Shown here one piece after another: positions 16,737-27,360 of a stretch of 64,000 nt of DNA. Position 1 is the first letter of the stretch. Every line of letters starts with the position of its first letter. The stretch is from Pedobacter ghigonis (GTDB taxonomy: Bacteria; Bacteroidota; Bacteroidia; Sphingobacteriales; Sphingobacteriaceae), in contig NZ_CAESCM010000022.1 of the NCBI RefSeq assembly GCF_903166585.1, positions 26,419 to 90,418 on the forward strand. Reading direction: 5' to 3'. The translations under genes were made by a program, and so were the position numbers. The notes under the pieces are model-generated. The model made no database searches. It saw nothing but the letters and a program-made list of their open reading frames with translations, and was not told where the DNA came from.

Positions 16737-18389
16737 ATGAATAAGTTGATTCCCGTTTTTAGCTGCTTTGCCTTCCTGCTCTTTTTTAGTGGAACAAACC
16801 CTCAATTCCCGCTGCCAGTAAAGGCACCTAATATTTTGCTAATCATGGCCGATGATATGGGCTTTGCAGATATTGGATGTTACGGCAGTGAGGTGGCTAC
16901 ACCTAATTTAGACCGGCTTGCTGCCAATGGTATCCGTTTCAGGCAGTTTTACAATAATGCCCGGTGTTGTCCCACTCGGGCATCTTTGCTTACGGGTGTT
17001 TATCCGCATCAGGCAGGCATCGGGCACATGTCTAACGATCCGGAAGATAGTACCAGCTTCAATTACAACCTGCCGGGCTATCAGGGCAGTTTAAACAATA
17101 AATGTGTAACCATTGCGGAGGTGCTGAAAACAAAAGGTTATCAAACTTTAATGAGTGGTAAATGGCATGTAGGTTATCATGGCGAACAGAAATGGCCCAT
17201 GCAAAGAGGGTTCGACAAATATTATGGCTTATTAGCCGGTGCAACCAACTATTTTAATCCTGCTGGCGGCCGCGGATTAATGTTGATGAATGAAAAAATA
17301 CAACCCGAAGGTGAGCATTTTTACCTTACTGATGCCATTACAGATTATGCCGTTAAATTTCTGGACGAAAATAAAAAGGAAAGTAAGGCACCTTTCTTTA
17401 TGTACCTGGCTTACACCAGTCCGCATTGGCCTTTAAACGCGTTAGCAGACGATGTAAAGAAATACCGTGGTCAATACAAAAAGGGATGGAAAGTACTTCG
17501 TAAGGCCCGCTACGAAAGGATGAAAGCATTAGGTGTAATCGATCAAAGTGCTGGCCTTAGCGACGCTGATGGTGCAAATTGGGACGAATTATCGCCGGCT
17601 AAACAAGACGAAATGGATCACCGTATGGCACTTTATGCCGCTCAGATCGATCGGATGGACCAGAACATTGGCCGGGTAATTAAACAACTTGAAGCTTCGG
17701 GCGAACTGGATAATACGCTTATCTTTTTCCTGTCTGATAACGGAGCCTGTGCTGAAGGCGGCTTACTTGGTGGCGGTTTGCCGCAAAATCTGGGTACAAA
17801 ATTAGGTTATTTGCTCAGTTACGGTCAATCATGGGCCAATGTATCCAATACACCTTTTAAAAAATTCAAGCACTGGGTTAACGAAGGTGGAATCAGCACC
17901 CCATTGATTATACACTGGCCTAAGGGCATACCTCAGGCCCGTTTGGGTAAATTTACAGATCAGTACGGCTTTTTGCCCGATATTATGGCTACGATTGTTG
18001 AGGTAAGCAAAGCAAAATACCCTGCCAGGTATAAAGGTAATATCATTACACCTTTACAGGGAAAAAGCTTGTTGCCGTTGATTTATGGAAAAGAAACTCC
18101 CGTTCATACAGGGCCTGTTTTTTGGGAACACGAAGGCAATGCCGCTGTAAGGTTGGGTAACCTGAAACTTGTAAGTGAGTACCACACAGGTAAGCCAACC
18201 CAATGGGAGTTGTATGATATCAGTAAAGACCGCTCAGAACTGAAAAATCTGGCCGCTGCTATGCCGCAAAAAGTTGCAGAACTCACTGAAGCTTATCAAA
18301 ACTGGGCCAAATACGCCGGGGTTGTTCCATACAACGAAATTATTAAAATCAGGGAGGGGAAGAAGAAGGCTCCGAAGGAGGGAATTTAA
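16737..18389 (+). CDS. Exported type I sulfatase
   Basis: The 550-residue protein begins with a signal peptide. The N-terminal metal site is ILLIMADDMGFADIGCYG. The sulfatase signature CCPTRASLLTG places the formylglycine-precursor cysteine at Cys77 (C-x-P-x-R with x = Cys), so a maturase encoded elsewhere is needed. The second metal site is FFLSDNGAC. The chosen ATG is six bases inside a TTG-initiated frame and gives a cleaner signal peptide. It directly precedes the hybrid regulator of the polysaccharide locus but is separated from the enzyme run, so desulfation of that glycan is possible but not proven. Confidence 0.9.
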   Translation: MNKLIPVFSCFAFLLFFSGTNPQFPLPVKAPNILLIMADDMGFADIGCYGSEVATPNLDRLAANGIRFRQFYNNARCCPTRASLLTGVYPHQAGIGHMSNDPEDSTSFNYNLPGYQGSLNNKCVTIAEVLKTKGYQTLMSGKWHVGYHGEQKWPMQRGFDKYYGLLAGATNYFNPAGGRGLMLMNEKIQPEGEHFYLTDAITDYAVKFLDENKKESKAPFFMYLAYTSPHWPLNALADDVKKYRGQYKKGWKVLRKARYERMKALGVIDQSAGLSDADGANWDELSPAKQDEMDHRMALYAAQIDRMDQNIGRVIKQLEASGELDNTLIFFLSDNGACAEGGLLGGGLPQNLGTKLGYLLSYGQSWANVSNTPFKKFKHWVNEGGISTPLIIHWPKGIPQARLGKFTDQYGFLPDIMATIVEVSKAKYPARYKGNIITPLQGKSLLPLIYGKETPVHTGPVFWEHEGNAAVRLGNLKLVSEYHTGKPTQWELYDISKDRSELKNLAAAMPQKVAELTEAYQNWAKYAGVVPYNEIIKIREGKKKAPKEGI

Positions 18390-18519
18390 TGATAAAGCCT
18401 ATTTATAAGTAACTGGTGTATGGATTAACATACAGCTTAAAACGGCGACAGACACCGGGCTTTTTGGGAAAATATGTATATTCGTTTCCTGTCAAGTATA
18501 TCCAGGTACTGATTTTTCT

Positions 18520-21500
18520 ATGTTCCCAATTCATAAAACTACTGTTTGCACCATATTTTGCTTATGGCTGAGTATCAGTGTTTGCTTTTCACAAACACCT
18601 GCCTTTACCATTAAATATTTAGGGGTAGAAAACGGATTGTCGAATAATGTTGTAAACTCTTTATACCTTGATGGTTTTGGTTTTATGTGGATGGGCACCT
18701 ATGACGGCCTAAACCGTTATGATGGCTACCATTTTAAGGTATTCAGAAATGGCTGGGGCGATGAAAATTCGCTGGTTAATAACCACATTACCGTACTTAA
18801 CGGCGACCAGAAAAATCGTGTTTGGGTGGGTACGCAAAAAGGGATCTCCTATTACGACTATGCCGACTCAAAATTTCATCAGTTATTTTATCAGGATCGG
18901 GGCAAAAGAAATGAGGTAGGTTTCTCTATTAATGCCATTGCGGTAAGTAAGGCCACCGCTGTTTATGTGGCTACTGATGAAAAAGGACTTTTTTTACTTA
19001 AAAAGGATAGCCCTCTGGCAGAACAAATCCCCTTTGGTAAGAACTTGAACTATACCGTAAAAGCTTTATATGTTGATGATAAAGAAACCCTGTGGCTTTT
19101 TATTAAAGATGTTGGTTTATGCCGGTACGATGCAGGGAAAAATACCATCCGCTTAGTTACCCCAGTATTACGCTCAGTAACCAGCATTACCGCGGGCACT
19201 AATCAAACTTTGTGGGTGGGAACAGAACGAGGTCTTTTTCAATTTAATCCTATCAGCAATGGTTTAACACGGTTTAGCCAGCATTTGCCCAACGAGAATA
19301 TTATGGGATTGGTGCTAGATAAACAGCAGAAGCTCTGGATATCGACAGATGGGGGAGGAATAGCGATTTACGATACACGGAGCCAGAAAATAAGCTACCT
19401 GGCAGCCGGAAAAGAAAAAGATGTATTGAGCAGTAATTCGGTTGCACAGGTTTACGAAGACCACGAATCGAGAAAATGGATAGCTACACTGCGTGGCGGG
19501 GTAAATATTATCGACCAGGAAAACGAACAGTTTAAAACCATAAAACACGATCCCTTAAAAAGCAATTCGCTCATTAACAATTTCGTACTTTCTTTTAGTG
19601 AAGATGAAAATAAGAACATTTGGATTGGGACCGATGGGGGGGGGTTAAGCGTTTGGAACCAAAAACAGAATACCTTTACCAATTATGCTAAAACTGCCGA
19701 TCCGGGATCGTTAATCAGTAATTTTGTAACCAGTATTTTAAACGATGCCAGCCACAATACCTGGGTAGCCACTTTTAGCGGCGGAATTGATCGCTATGAC
19801 CGAGCAAAAGGGAAATTCATTCACTACAACTGTTACAATACCGTTAAGGGTGTAGATGAGGTTAACCTTTGGAAATTGTACCAGGATAAACAGCAAAATC
19901 TGTGGGCTGGTACTACCAAGGGCGGGGCATTGTATCGTTACAATAAAGCGCTCGATAAATTTGACCTTTTCGATAACCGTCTTAAAGACATTCATACGCT
20001 TTTTCAGGATTCGAAGGGAAGGCTCTGGGGGGGCAACTATGCCGAGCTGATTAAGATCGATCCGGTAAATAAAAAACACGAGTACTTTAAGGTTAATTTC
20101 GCTATAAGGGCCATTCACGAAGATGCCAGCCACCGGCTGTGGGTTGGTACCGAAGGAGGTGGATTGTTGCTTTTCGATCCGGAGAGCAAAAAAATAAAGC
20201 GCTATATCCAAAGCGATGGCCTTCCCGGTAATTCGGTCTTAAATATACTTGAAGATAAGCAAGGCAATTTATGGTGCAGTACCTATAATGGTTTATCTAA
20301 ATTTGATGTTAAAAACAACAGCTTTAAAAACTATTATGCTACCGATGGGCTGCAAAGCAATCAATTTAACTATAACGCGGCCTTAAAATTATCGAACGGA
20401 AACCTTTTGTTTGGTGGTATTGGTGGTTTCAATTTATTTTCGCCCGATAGCATTAAAAAGAACAAACGGATCCCGAAAATTGTGCTTACCGATTTCAGGA
20501 TCAATAATGTGCCGCTCGATCAGGATTCCAATTACCGGGATGTTTCGGTAGTTAATCTCGAGCGTATTTCCATCCCTTTCAACTCGGCCGTAATTTCGGT
20601 TGATTATGCTGCGGTAGAGTTTTCTTTTCAGGATCAGATTTCGTACGCGTATTACCTGGAGGGCTGGGACAGAGACTGGAATTACGTAAATAAATTGAGT
20701 ACAGCCTATTATTCGCGGTTAAACGAAGGTAAATACAAGCTGCATATCAAAAGCACCGATACAGAAGGTGCCTGGAGCAACAACGAAAAAGTTGTAATCA
20801 TTACCATTTTGCCACCCTGGTACCGTACCTGGTGGGCGTACACCATTTATTTAGTTATTGGTTCGTCTTTATTTTACCTGTTCCAAACTTACCGTAACCG
20901 CCAAAGAAGGCTAAAACACGAGGTAGAAATTACCAACCTGAAAATGGAGCGTGAAAAAGACCTCAACGAAAAGAAACTTAACTTCTTTACCAATATTTCG
21001 CACGAGCTTAGAACACCTTTAACCTTGATTGTTAACCCAATTAAGGATATTCTGCATAAAAAAGAAGCCGGACAGGAAAAGAACGACCTCAATGTGGTTT
21101 ACCGCAATTCGCGACGTTTGCTGAGTTTGGTAGATCAGTTGTTGCTTTTCAGGAAAACCGAGAGTGAAAATGATATCCTTAAAATCGTTAGGATTAACCT
21201 GTTTAAGTTTACCAACGAAATTTTTCTCTGCTTTAATTACCTGGCCAAGAACAACCACATCAATTATATTTTTGAGTGCGAAGAGGAAGAGCAGGATATT
21301 TACGCCGATAAAGATAAACTTGAAATCGTGTTGTTTAACCTGCTTTCTAATGCTTTGAAATTTACCCCTAAGGGCGGTTACGTGAAATTTAGTGTTAAAA
21401 CCGATGGCGCACGTGTGCAAATTGAGGTGCGCGATAGCGGTCCGGGTATTCCTGCTGATGTAGGCGAAAAGCTTTTTGATAAGTTTTACAAGGTAATGTC

Positions 21501-22566
21501 TAACGAATCGTTAAAAATGGGCTTTGGTATCGGACTTTATTTAGCTAAAAACTTTGTAGAGCTGCACAAAGGTAAAATCTCTTTCAGTGCAAATCCGGGC
21601 ATGGGGACAACCTTTTTAGTCGATATTCCAGTGGGTGAACCCCATTTGCCGCAACATAGCAGTGCTTTGCAGAATGAGCTTACCTATGTAAACGAACTGA
21701 TTGCACAAGAGGAAGAAATAGAAAACAACGAAGCCGAAAATGTGGGTAACCTCGAATTATTGATTTCCGACCTGCATTCTATCCTCATTATAGACGATAA
21801 TCCCGAGATTATAGATTATATCAAACATATTTTTCAGGATAGCTTTAAAGTGTACAAGGCCGAAAATGGTACCGATGGATTGCGTTTGTGCAAAGAATAC
21901 CTGCCCGATATTGTGATTTCGGATGTAAACATGGATGGACTTAATGGTATTGAGCTTTGCAAGGCCATAAAAGATGATTCGGCATTGAGCCACATCCCGG
22001 TAATCTTGTTAACCGGCGATCCAAGCCCTGAAATTAAGCTGAAGGGTATAGAGGTTGGAGCTTATGATTTTATCAGTAAACCTTTTGATAAGGAGTTGTT
22101 TACGGCAAAAATTAACGGTATCATTAAGAACCACACCAATTTGCAATCGTATTTTTATAACGAGATCACCCTGAAATCAGATACCCACAAAGTATCGCAG
22201 GAGGATAAAGGCTTTTTACAGAAATGCATTACCATTATTGAAGAAAATTTAATGGAAGACAGTTTCAATGTAAAAACACTGGCTTCTGATTTGGGGATGA
22301 GTCATTCTAACCTCTACAAAAAGATTAAAACTACTTCGGGGCAAAGTATCAATGGCTTTATTCGCTTTATCCGTTTACGTAAGGCAGCAGAGTTGCTTAT
22401 TAATACCAATTTGAATATTAACGAAGCCGCATTCAGGGTGGGCATAAACGATAGCAAATACTTTAGAGAACAGTTTCAGAAACTCTTTAAATTAACTCCT
22501 TCGGAGTTTATTAAAAAGCACCGCAAAAGTTTTCACAAATATTATAATATCAATGCTACCACATAA
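18520..22566 (+). CDS. Hybrid two-component system (HTCS) regulator of the PUL
   Basis: The 1348-residue single-protein sensor/regulator has a signal peptide (about 1-25) and two seven-bladed reg_prop propellers (about 30-680) with repeated WVGT/WIGT-type blade motifs. A Y_Y_Y domain follows (about 700-770), then a membrane helix (about 778-800), HisKA with His828 in ISHELRTPLT and HATPase (about 940-1050). A receiver carries Asp1135 in ISDVNMDG. The AraC-type HTH (about 1240-1340) contains the pattern LASDLGMSHSNLYKKIK. Family knowledge: it binds glycan fragments in the periplasm and activates its locus. The likely targets are the paired ACCCCT boxes upstream of both susC genes. The gene itself has its own upstream region. 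Confidence 0.96.
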   Translation: MFPIHKTTVCTIFCLWLSISVCFSQTPAFTIKYLGVENGLSNNVVNSLYLDGFGFMWMGTYDGLNRYDGYHFKVFRNGWGDENSLVNNHITVLNGDQKNRVWVGTQKGISYYDYADSKFHQLFYQDRGKRNEVGFSINAIAVSKATAVYVATDEKGLFLLKKDSPLAEQIPFGKNLNYTVKALYVDDKETLWLFIKDVGLCRYDAGKNTIRLVTPVLRSVTSITAGTNQTLWVGTERGLFQFNPISNGLTRFSQHLPNENIMGLVLDKQQKLWISTDGGGIAIYDTRSQKISYLAAGKEKDVLSSNSVAQVYEDHESRKWIATLRGGVNIIDQENEQFKTIKHDPLKSNSLINNFVLSFSEDENKNIWIGTDGGGLSVWNQKQNTFTNYAKTADPGSLISNFVTSILNDASHNTWVATFSGGIDRYDRAKGKFIHYNCYNTVKGVDEVNLWKLYQDKQQNLWAGTTKGGALYRYNKALDKFDLFDNRLKDIHTLFQDSKGRLWGGNYAELIKIDPVNKKHEYFKVNFAIRAIHEDASHRLWVGTEGGGLLLFDPESKKIKRYIQSDGLPGNSVLNILEDKQGNLWCSTYNGLSKFDVKNNSFKNYYATDGLQSNQFNYNAALKLSNGNLLFGGIGGFNLFSPDSIKKNKRIPKIVLTDFRINNVPLDQDSNYRDVSVVNLERISIPFNSAVISVDYAAVEFSFQDQISYAYYLEGWDRDWNYVNKLSTAYYSRLNEGKYKLHIKSTDTEGAWSNNEKVVIITILPPWYRTWWAYTIYLVIGSSLFYLFQTYRNRQRRLKHEVEITNLKMEREKDLNEKKLNFFTNISHELRTPLTLIVNPIKDILHKKEAGQEKNDLNVVYRNSRRLLSLVDQLLLFRKTESENDILKIVRINLFKFTNEIFLCFNYLAKNNHINYIFECEEEEQDIYADKDKLEIVLFNLLSNALKFTPKGGYVKFSVKTDGARVQIEVRDSGPGIPADVGEKLFDKFYKVMSNESLKMGFGIGLYLAKNFVELHKGKISFSANPGMGTTFLVDIPVGEPHLPQHSSALQNELTYVNELIAQEEEIENNEAENVGNLELLISDLHSILIIDDNPEIIDYIKHIFQDSFKVYKAENGTDGLRLCKEYLPDIVISDVNMDGLNGIELCKAIKDDSALSHIPVILLTGDPSPEIKLKGIEVGAYDFISKPFDKELFTAKINGIIKNHTNLQSYFYNEITLKSDTHKVSQEDKGFLQKCITIIEENLMEDSFNVKTLASDLGMSHSNLYKKIKTTSGQSINGFIRFIRLRKAAELLINTNLNINEAAFRVGINDSKYFREQFQKLFKLTPSEFIKKHRKSFHKYYNINATT

Positions 22567-22704
22567 AAGTTACGCTAATTTGAGGTTTAAAGGGTGTTTT
22601 TCTTAAAACGCCCCCTTCAAAGTATGATTTAGCCCCCTGTTTATAGCGTAAAAAAAGCGGTACTTCGGCATTACCAAATAAAACTGAGCAGCCTAAATTC
22701 TGAT

Positions 22705-24030
22705 ATGTACCAAGCGCCTTTTAAAAGTATAATTTTTACCTGTTTTTGCTTCCTTGTAAGTTTTACCTGTTTTGCACAAGAAACACAATTGAGCACCATT
22801 GCTGCTAATGGCTGGGCCAATAATTCGGTCAATACGGTTATTTTTCGCAAAAACGCACTCGTTACTTTTAAAAATACGCAGTATGCATCTTATTACGATC
22901 ACGAACAATATGTAGTACTTGCCAGCCGTAAATCAGGTGCCCAAAAATGGGAAGTACAGAGAACGGTTTACAAAGGAGATGCTACCGATGCCCATAAATC
23001 CATTAGTATTATGGTTGATGGGGATGGTTTCCTGCACCTGGCCTGGGGGCAGCACAACAACAATTTAAACTATGCCAAATCTGTAGCAGCAGGTTCGTTA
23101 GCTATGGGTGATAAAATGCCTATGGTTTCGGCAAAAGAGAATAAGGTGAGTTATCCTGAATTTTATAAGCTTGCCAATGGCGACCTGTTGTTTTTTTACC
23201 GCGATGGGGGCTCGGGCAATGGAAACCTGATGATTAACCGCTACAGTTTGAAGACTCAAAAATGGACACGTGTACAAGATGGAATGATTGATGGCGAAGG
23301 GCAGCGTAATGCCTACTGGCAGGTTGCGGTAGACAAGGCTGGTACCATCCATTTATCGTGGGTGTGGCGCGAAAGTCCGGATGTGGCCAGTAACCACGAT
23401 TTAGCTTACGCCAAATCTACCGATGGCGGCCTTACCTGGTTCAAATCTACCCATGAAAAATATACTCTCCCCATTACGGCCACCAATGCAGAATATGCAC
23501 TTAAAATTCCGCAGAAAAGTGAGCTGATTAACCAGACCTCGATGTTTGCAGATGCACAGGGAAAAGTGTTTATTGCCGGTTACTGGCGCGAAGCGAATGA
23601 AAGCATTCCACAATACCATCTCGTTTTTAAAACAGCAGGAAACTGGCAGGTGAGCAACCTCAACTTCCGGAAAACGCCCTTTAGTTTAAGTGGGGGCGGA
23701 ACCAAAAAGATTCCCATTTCGCGACCACAGATTATCGTTTGGCCTAATGGTAAAAATTATGCAGCAGGTTTATTGTTTAGAGATGCAGAACGTGGAAATA
23801 AAGCTTCAATTGCCTTAAACAACAATTTGGGCGCAGGCAACTGGACAATTAAAGACCTCACCGAAACCAGTGTGGGCGATTGGGAACCCACTTACGATAC
23901 GGAGCTTTGGAAAAGCAAAGGCACTTTGAGCCTGTTTTTACAGCAGGTAACCCAGGTTGATGGCGAGGGCCGTGCCAACCAGGCACCAACCGCCGTACAG
24001 GTATTAGATTGGAAACCCAAAAACAAATAG
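22705..24030 (+). CDS. BNR-4 beta-propeller lyase/glycosidase (PL24/25/27/GH145 superfamily)
   Basis: The 441-residue protein has a signal peptide (about 1-24, ending CFAQ). The BNR-4 core includes DAHKSISIMVDGDGFLHLAW (about 90-110), NNLNYAKS and YPEFYKLANGDLLFFYRDGG (about 148-168). This superfamily contains ulvan lyases (PL24, PL25), rhamnose-alpha-1,4-glucuronate lyases (PL27) and the GH145 rhamnosidases. A GH105 two genes downstream, which removes unsaturated uronate, favours a lyase. The exo-galactanase and GH16 context favours PL27/GH145-like activity on rhamnose-capped AGP side chains. Subfamily assignment is inference and needs a profile search. Confidence 0.8.
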   Translation: MYQAPFKSIIFTCFCFLVSFTCFAQETQLSTIAANGWANNSVNTVIFRKNALVTFKNTQYASYYDHEQYVVLASRKSGAQKWEVQRTVYKGDATDAHKSISIMVDGDGFLHLAWGQHNNNLNYAKSVAAGSLAMGDKMPMVSAKENKVSYPEFYKLANGDLLFFYRDGGSGNGNLMINRYSLKTQKWTRVQDGMIDGEGQRNAYWQVAVDKAGTIHLSWVWRESPDVASNHDLAYAKSTDGGLTWFKSTHEKYTLPITATNAEYALKIPQKSELINQTSMFADAQGKVFIAGYWREANESIPQYHLVFKTAGNWQVSNLNFRKTPFSLSGGGTKKIPISRPQIIVWPNGKNYAAGLLFRDAERGNKASIALNNNLGAGNWTIKDLTETSVGDWEPTYDTELWKSKGTLSLFLQQVTQVDGEGRANQAPTAVQVLDWKPKNK

Positions 24031-24046
24031 CGAATTCAACACATAT

Positions 24047-26215
24047 ATGATACATCCCCTCTTAAAATATCTTTCCCTGGCCGGTATAGCGCTGTTGGTT
24101 TCGGCCAATGGGGTACATGCACAAGCTAAAAATGGTGCTGCCACAGCGGCCGGAAACAGCGCCTATCTGTTTACTTATTTCACAGGCAATTCAAAAGCAG
24201 AAGAAGCCATTCGTTTTGCCATTAGCAGCGATGGCTATCATTACAGGGCTTTGAACCATAACAATCCTGTAATTTCTTCCGAGAAAATCAGCAGCACAGG
24301 TGGCGTGCGCGATCCGCATATTTTGCGCGGGGCCGATAACAAAACCTTTTATATGGTGGCTACCGATATGGTTTCGGCGAAAGGATGGAATTCCAACCGG
24401 GCGATGGTGCTGTTAAAATCAACTGATCTGATCCACTGGACTTTCAGTATTGTGAATATTCAGCAACGTTTTCCCAACAACGAAAACCTGTTGCGCGTAT
24501 GGGCACCACAAACCATTTACGATACCAAAGCGAAAAAATACATGGTATACTGGTCGATGAAGCATGGTAACGACCCGGATAAAATTTATTATGCCTATGC
24601 CAATGCAGCTTTTACGGATTTGGAAACCGAGCCTAAACAGCTTTTTTTCAGTCCAACAAATGGCTCTTGCATTGATGGTGACATTATTTACGATAAAGGC
24701 AAGTACAATCTTTTCTTTAAAACCGAAGGAAATGGTAATGGTATTAAAAAGGCAGTTTCCGATCAGTTAACCGAAGGTTATAAGCTTCAGGATAACTATT
24801 TACAGCAAACTACCGATGCGGTTGAGGGTGCCGGAGTGTTTAAACTCAATCAGGGCGATGCATATATTTTGATGTATGATGTGTATATGAAAGGCCGCTA
24901 TCAGTTTACCAAAAGTACTGATCTGGAGCATTTTAAGGTGGTTGATCAGGATATCAGCATGGACTTTCATCCCCGCCATGGTACGGTTTTGCCCATTACA
25001 CAATCAGAAGCCAATCGCCTGCTAACGCAATGGTACAATGCTTCGGCCGTATTACAGCATGCCGGAAACAAAGCTGTTAAACAAAATAACATCGTGGTTG
25101 ATTCGGTTGCCAAAACCGTTTATTTACCTGTTCAGCCAGGTACTGGTTTAAAGGCTTTCAATCCACAGTTTTCAAATGCTTTTGGGGTTACAATTTCGCC
25201 TGCGGGTAGTCCTGATTTTAGCAAAGGGGCTGTGAAATACACGGTTAAAGTAGGAAATAAGGCTCCTGAAACCTATGCGGTTAGTGTATCAGCAGATCAC
25301 AACCCGGTTTTGAACGGGTATTATGCCGATCCGGAAATCATCTATTCCAATAAAAACAAAAAATACTATTTATACCCTACCAGTGATGGTTTTACCGGCT
25401 GGAGTGGCACTTATTTTAAAACTTTTTCATCAGCCGATTTAGTGAACTGGAAAGATGAAGGAGTGATACTCGATCTGGAAAAAGATGTTTCATGGGCCAA
25501 AAAGAATGCCTGGGCACCCACCATTACCGAGAAAAAGATAAATGGAAGCTATAAATACTTCTATTATTTTACGGCGGCACAAAAAATAGGGGTAGCGGTA
25601 GCCGATGATCCCGCCGGACCATTTAAAGACAGTGGAAAGGCTTTAATTTCGAAAAGACCTGCAGGTACACGTGGCGGACAAGAGATTGATCCTGATGTTT
25701 TTACCGACCCAAAGACCGGAAAAAGTTATTTGTTTTGGGGTAACGGCCACATGGCTGTAGCACCACTAAACGACGATATGGTTTCTGTAGATACCACTTC
25801 CATCAGGGTAATTACGCCAAACAGCAGTTTTCGAGAAGGAACCGAGATATTTTACCGCAAGGGGAAATATTATTTTCTGTGGTCGGAAGATGATACCCGA
25901 AGCGAAAATTACCGTGTGCGTTACGGCTATGCCGATTCTTTAACAGGCAAAATGATTATCCCAACCGATAACCTGATCCTATCCAAAAGGCCCGAAAAAG
26001 GAATTTACGGCACCGGGCACAACAGCGTAATCAAGGTGCCGGGTAAAGATGAGTGGTACATGGTTTACCACCGTTTTAACAGGCCAAAAGGAATTACCAT
26101 GGGCGATGCCGCCGGTTACAACCGCGAGGTTTGCATCGATAAAATGGAATTCAATACCGACGGAACAATTAAAGCCGTAGAACCAACTTTAAAAGGAATA
26201 AAACCAGTAAAATAA
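24047..26215 (+). CDS. Two-module GH43 family enzyme
   Basis: The 722-residue protein has a signal peptide (about 1-26) and two GH43-type five-bladed propellers in tandem. Module 1 (about 35-325) has GGVRDPHIL (candidate base Asp) and EGAGVFKL (candidate acid Glu). A linker with a bacterial cadherin/DUF5018-like flavour follows (about 345-415). Module 2 (about 425-722) has GYYADPEII (base), IDPDVFTDP and EGTEIFYRKGKYY (acid). Two complete catalytic sets suggest a bifunctional arabinofuranosidase/galactosidase-type enzyme. It follows the BNR-4 gene after 16 bases and its TAATG stop overlaps the GH105 start. Confidence 0.88.
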   Translation: MIHPLLKYLSLAGIALLVSANGVHAQAKNGAATAAGNSAYLFTYFTGNSKAEEAIRFAISSDGYHYRALNHNNPVISSEKISSTGGVRDPHILRGADNKTFYMVATDMVSAKGWNSNRAMVLLKSTDLIHWTFSIVNIQQRFPNNENLLRVWAPQTIYDTKAKKYMVYWSMKHGNDPDKIYYAYANAAFTDLETEPKQLFFSPTNGSCIDGDIIYDKGKYNLFFKTEGNGNGIKKAVSDQLTEGYKLQDNYLQQTTDAVEGAGVFKLNQGDAYILMYDVYMKGRYQFTKSTDLEHFKVVDQDISMDFHPRHGTVLPITQSEANRLLTQWYNASAVLQHAGNKAVKQNNIVVDSVAKTVYLPVQPGTGLKAFNPQFSNAFGVTISPAGSPDFSKGAVKYTVKVGNKAPETYAVSVSADHNPVLNGYYADPEIIYSNKNKKYYLYPTSDGFTGWSGTYFKTFSSADLVNWKDEGVILDLEKDVSWAKKNAWAPTITEKKINGSYKYFYYFTAAQKIGVAVADDPAGPFKDSGKALISKRPAGTRGGQEIDPDVFTDPKTGKSYLFWGNGHMAVAPLNDDMVSVDTTSIRVITPNSSFREGTEIFYRKGKYYFLWSEDDTRSENYRVRYGYADSLTGKMIIPTDNLILSKRPEKGIYGTGHNSVIKVPGKDEWYMVYHRFNRPKGITMGDAAGYNREVCIDKMEFNTDGTIKAVEPTLKGIKPVK

Positions 26216-27348
26216 TGAACCCGTTTAAATTATACAGATCAATTTTTGTTGCCCTTTGCCTCGTCTTATTTTCGATAAGTGCTTATGCACAAACCAAAGC
26301 AGATGTGCTGGCTAAAATTAACCTCGCCAACCAGTACTGGCAAACCAACAATAAACCACAGGTACGCGCTTTTTGGGATCATGCAGCCTACCATACCGGC
26401 AACATGGAACTTTATGCACTTACTCAGGATAATAATTATTTGAAATATTCGGAAGATTGGGCAGAATACAACCAATGGATGGGCGCAAAATCGACTGATA
26501 AAACCAAATGGAAATATAAGTACGGCGAAACAGATGAATATGTGCTTTTTGGCGATTGGCAGATTTGTTTCCAAACCTACATTGATTTGTACCACATTAA
26601 ACCCGAAGCCCATAAAGTAGCCCGTGCCAAAGAAGTAATGGACTACGAAATGAGCACGCCCAATAACGACTACTGGTGGTGGGCCGACGGACTTTACATG
26701 GTTATGCCGGTAATGACCAAGTTATACAAGCTTACGGGCAACAAGCAATATTCGGATAAGCTTTACGAGTATTTTATGTACGCCAACAACATTATGTACG
26801 ATAAAGAGGAGAAACTCTACTACCGCGATGCCAAATATGTTTATCCGCAACATAAAAGTGTAAACGGTAAAAAAGATTTCTGGGCCAGGGGCGATGGGTG
26901 GGTGTTTGCCGGTTTGGCCAAGGTGTTGAAAGACCTGCCTGCTAACGATCCGCACCGTGCCGAATATCTAACGAAATACACAAACATGGCCAAAGCCATT
27001 ATCAAAAGCCAGCAGGCTGACGGTTATTGGACCCGCAGTATTCTCGATGCAAGCCATGCACCGGGGCCTGAAACCAGTGGAACCGCATTTTTTACCTATG
27101 GTTTGCTTTGGGGAATTAACAATGGATATTTAAAAGAGAAGACCTATATGCCGGCTGTGAAAAAAGGCTGGGATTATCTTACTAAAACAGCTTTACAACA
27201 AGACGGCAAGCTGGGCTATGTACAGCCCATTGGCGAAAAGGCCATTCCGGGGCAGGTAGTGGGTGTCAATTCTACAGCCAACTTTGGAGTAGGGGCATTT
27301 TTATTGGCCGGTTGCGAAATGTACCGTTATTTATCAAACCACAAATAA
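26215..27348 (+). CDS. GH105 unsaturated glucuronyl/galacturonyl hydrolase
   Basis: The 377-residue protein has a signal peptide (about 1-25) and an (alpha/alpha)6 barrel. The catalytic Asp is probably Asp158 in WWWADGLYMVMP. WARGDGWVFAGLAKVL is typical for the family. GH105 hydrates and removes the delta-4,5-unsaturated uronate left by a polysaccharide lyase. Its only lyase candidate here is the BNR-4 protein. The ATG overlaps the previous stop by one base (TAATG), so translation is coupled. Confidence 0.92.
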   Translation: MNPFKLYRSIFVALCLVLFSISAYAQTKADVLAKINLANQYWQTNNKPQVRAFWDHAAYHTGNMELYALTQDNNYLKYSEDWAEYNQWMGAKSTDKTKWKYKYGETDEYVLFGDWQICFQTYIDLYHIKPEAHKVARAKEVMDYEMSTPNNDYWWWADGLYMVMPVMTKLYKLTGNKQYSDKLYEYFMYANNIMYDKEEKLYYRDAKYVYPQHKSVNGKKDFWARGDGWVFAGLAKVLKDLPANDPHRAEYLTKYTNMAKAIIKSQQADGYWTRSILDASHAPGPETSGTAFFTYGLLWGINNGYLKEKTYMPAVKKGWDYLTKTALQQDGKLGYVQPIGEKAIPGQVVGVNSTANFGVGAFLLAGCEMYRYLSNHK

Positions 27349-27360
27349 GTTTTATTAGCA

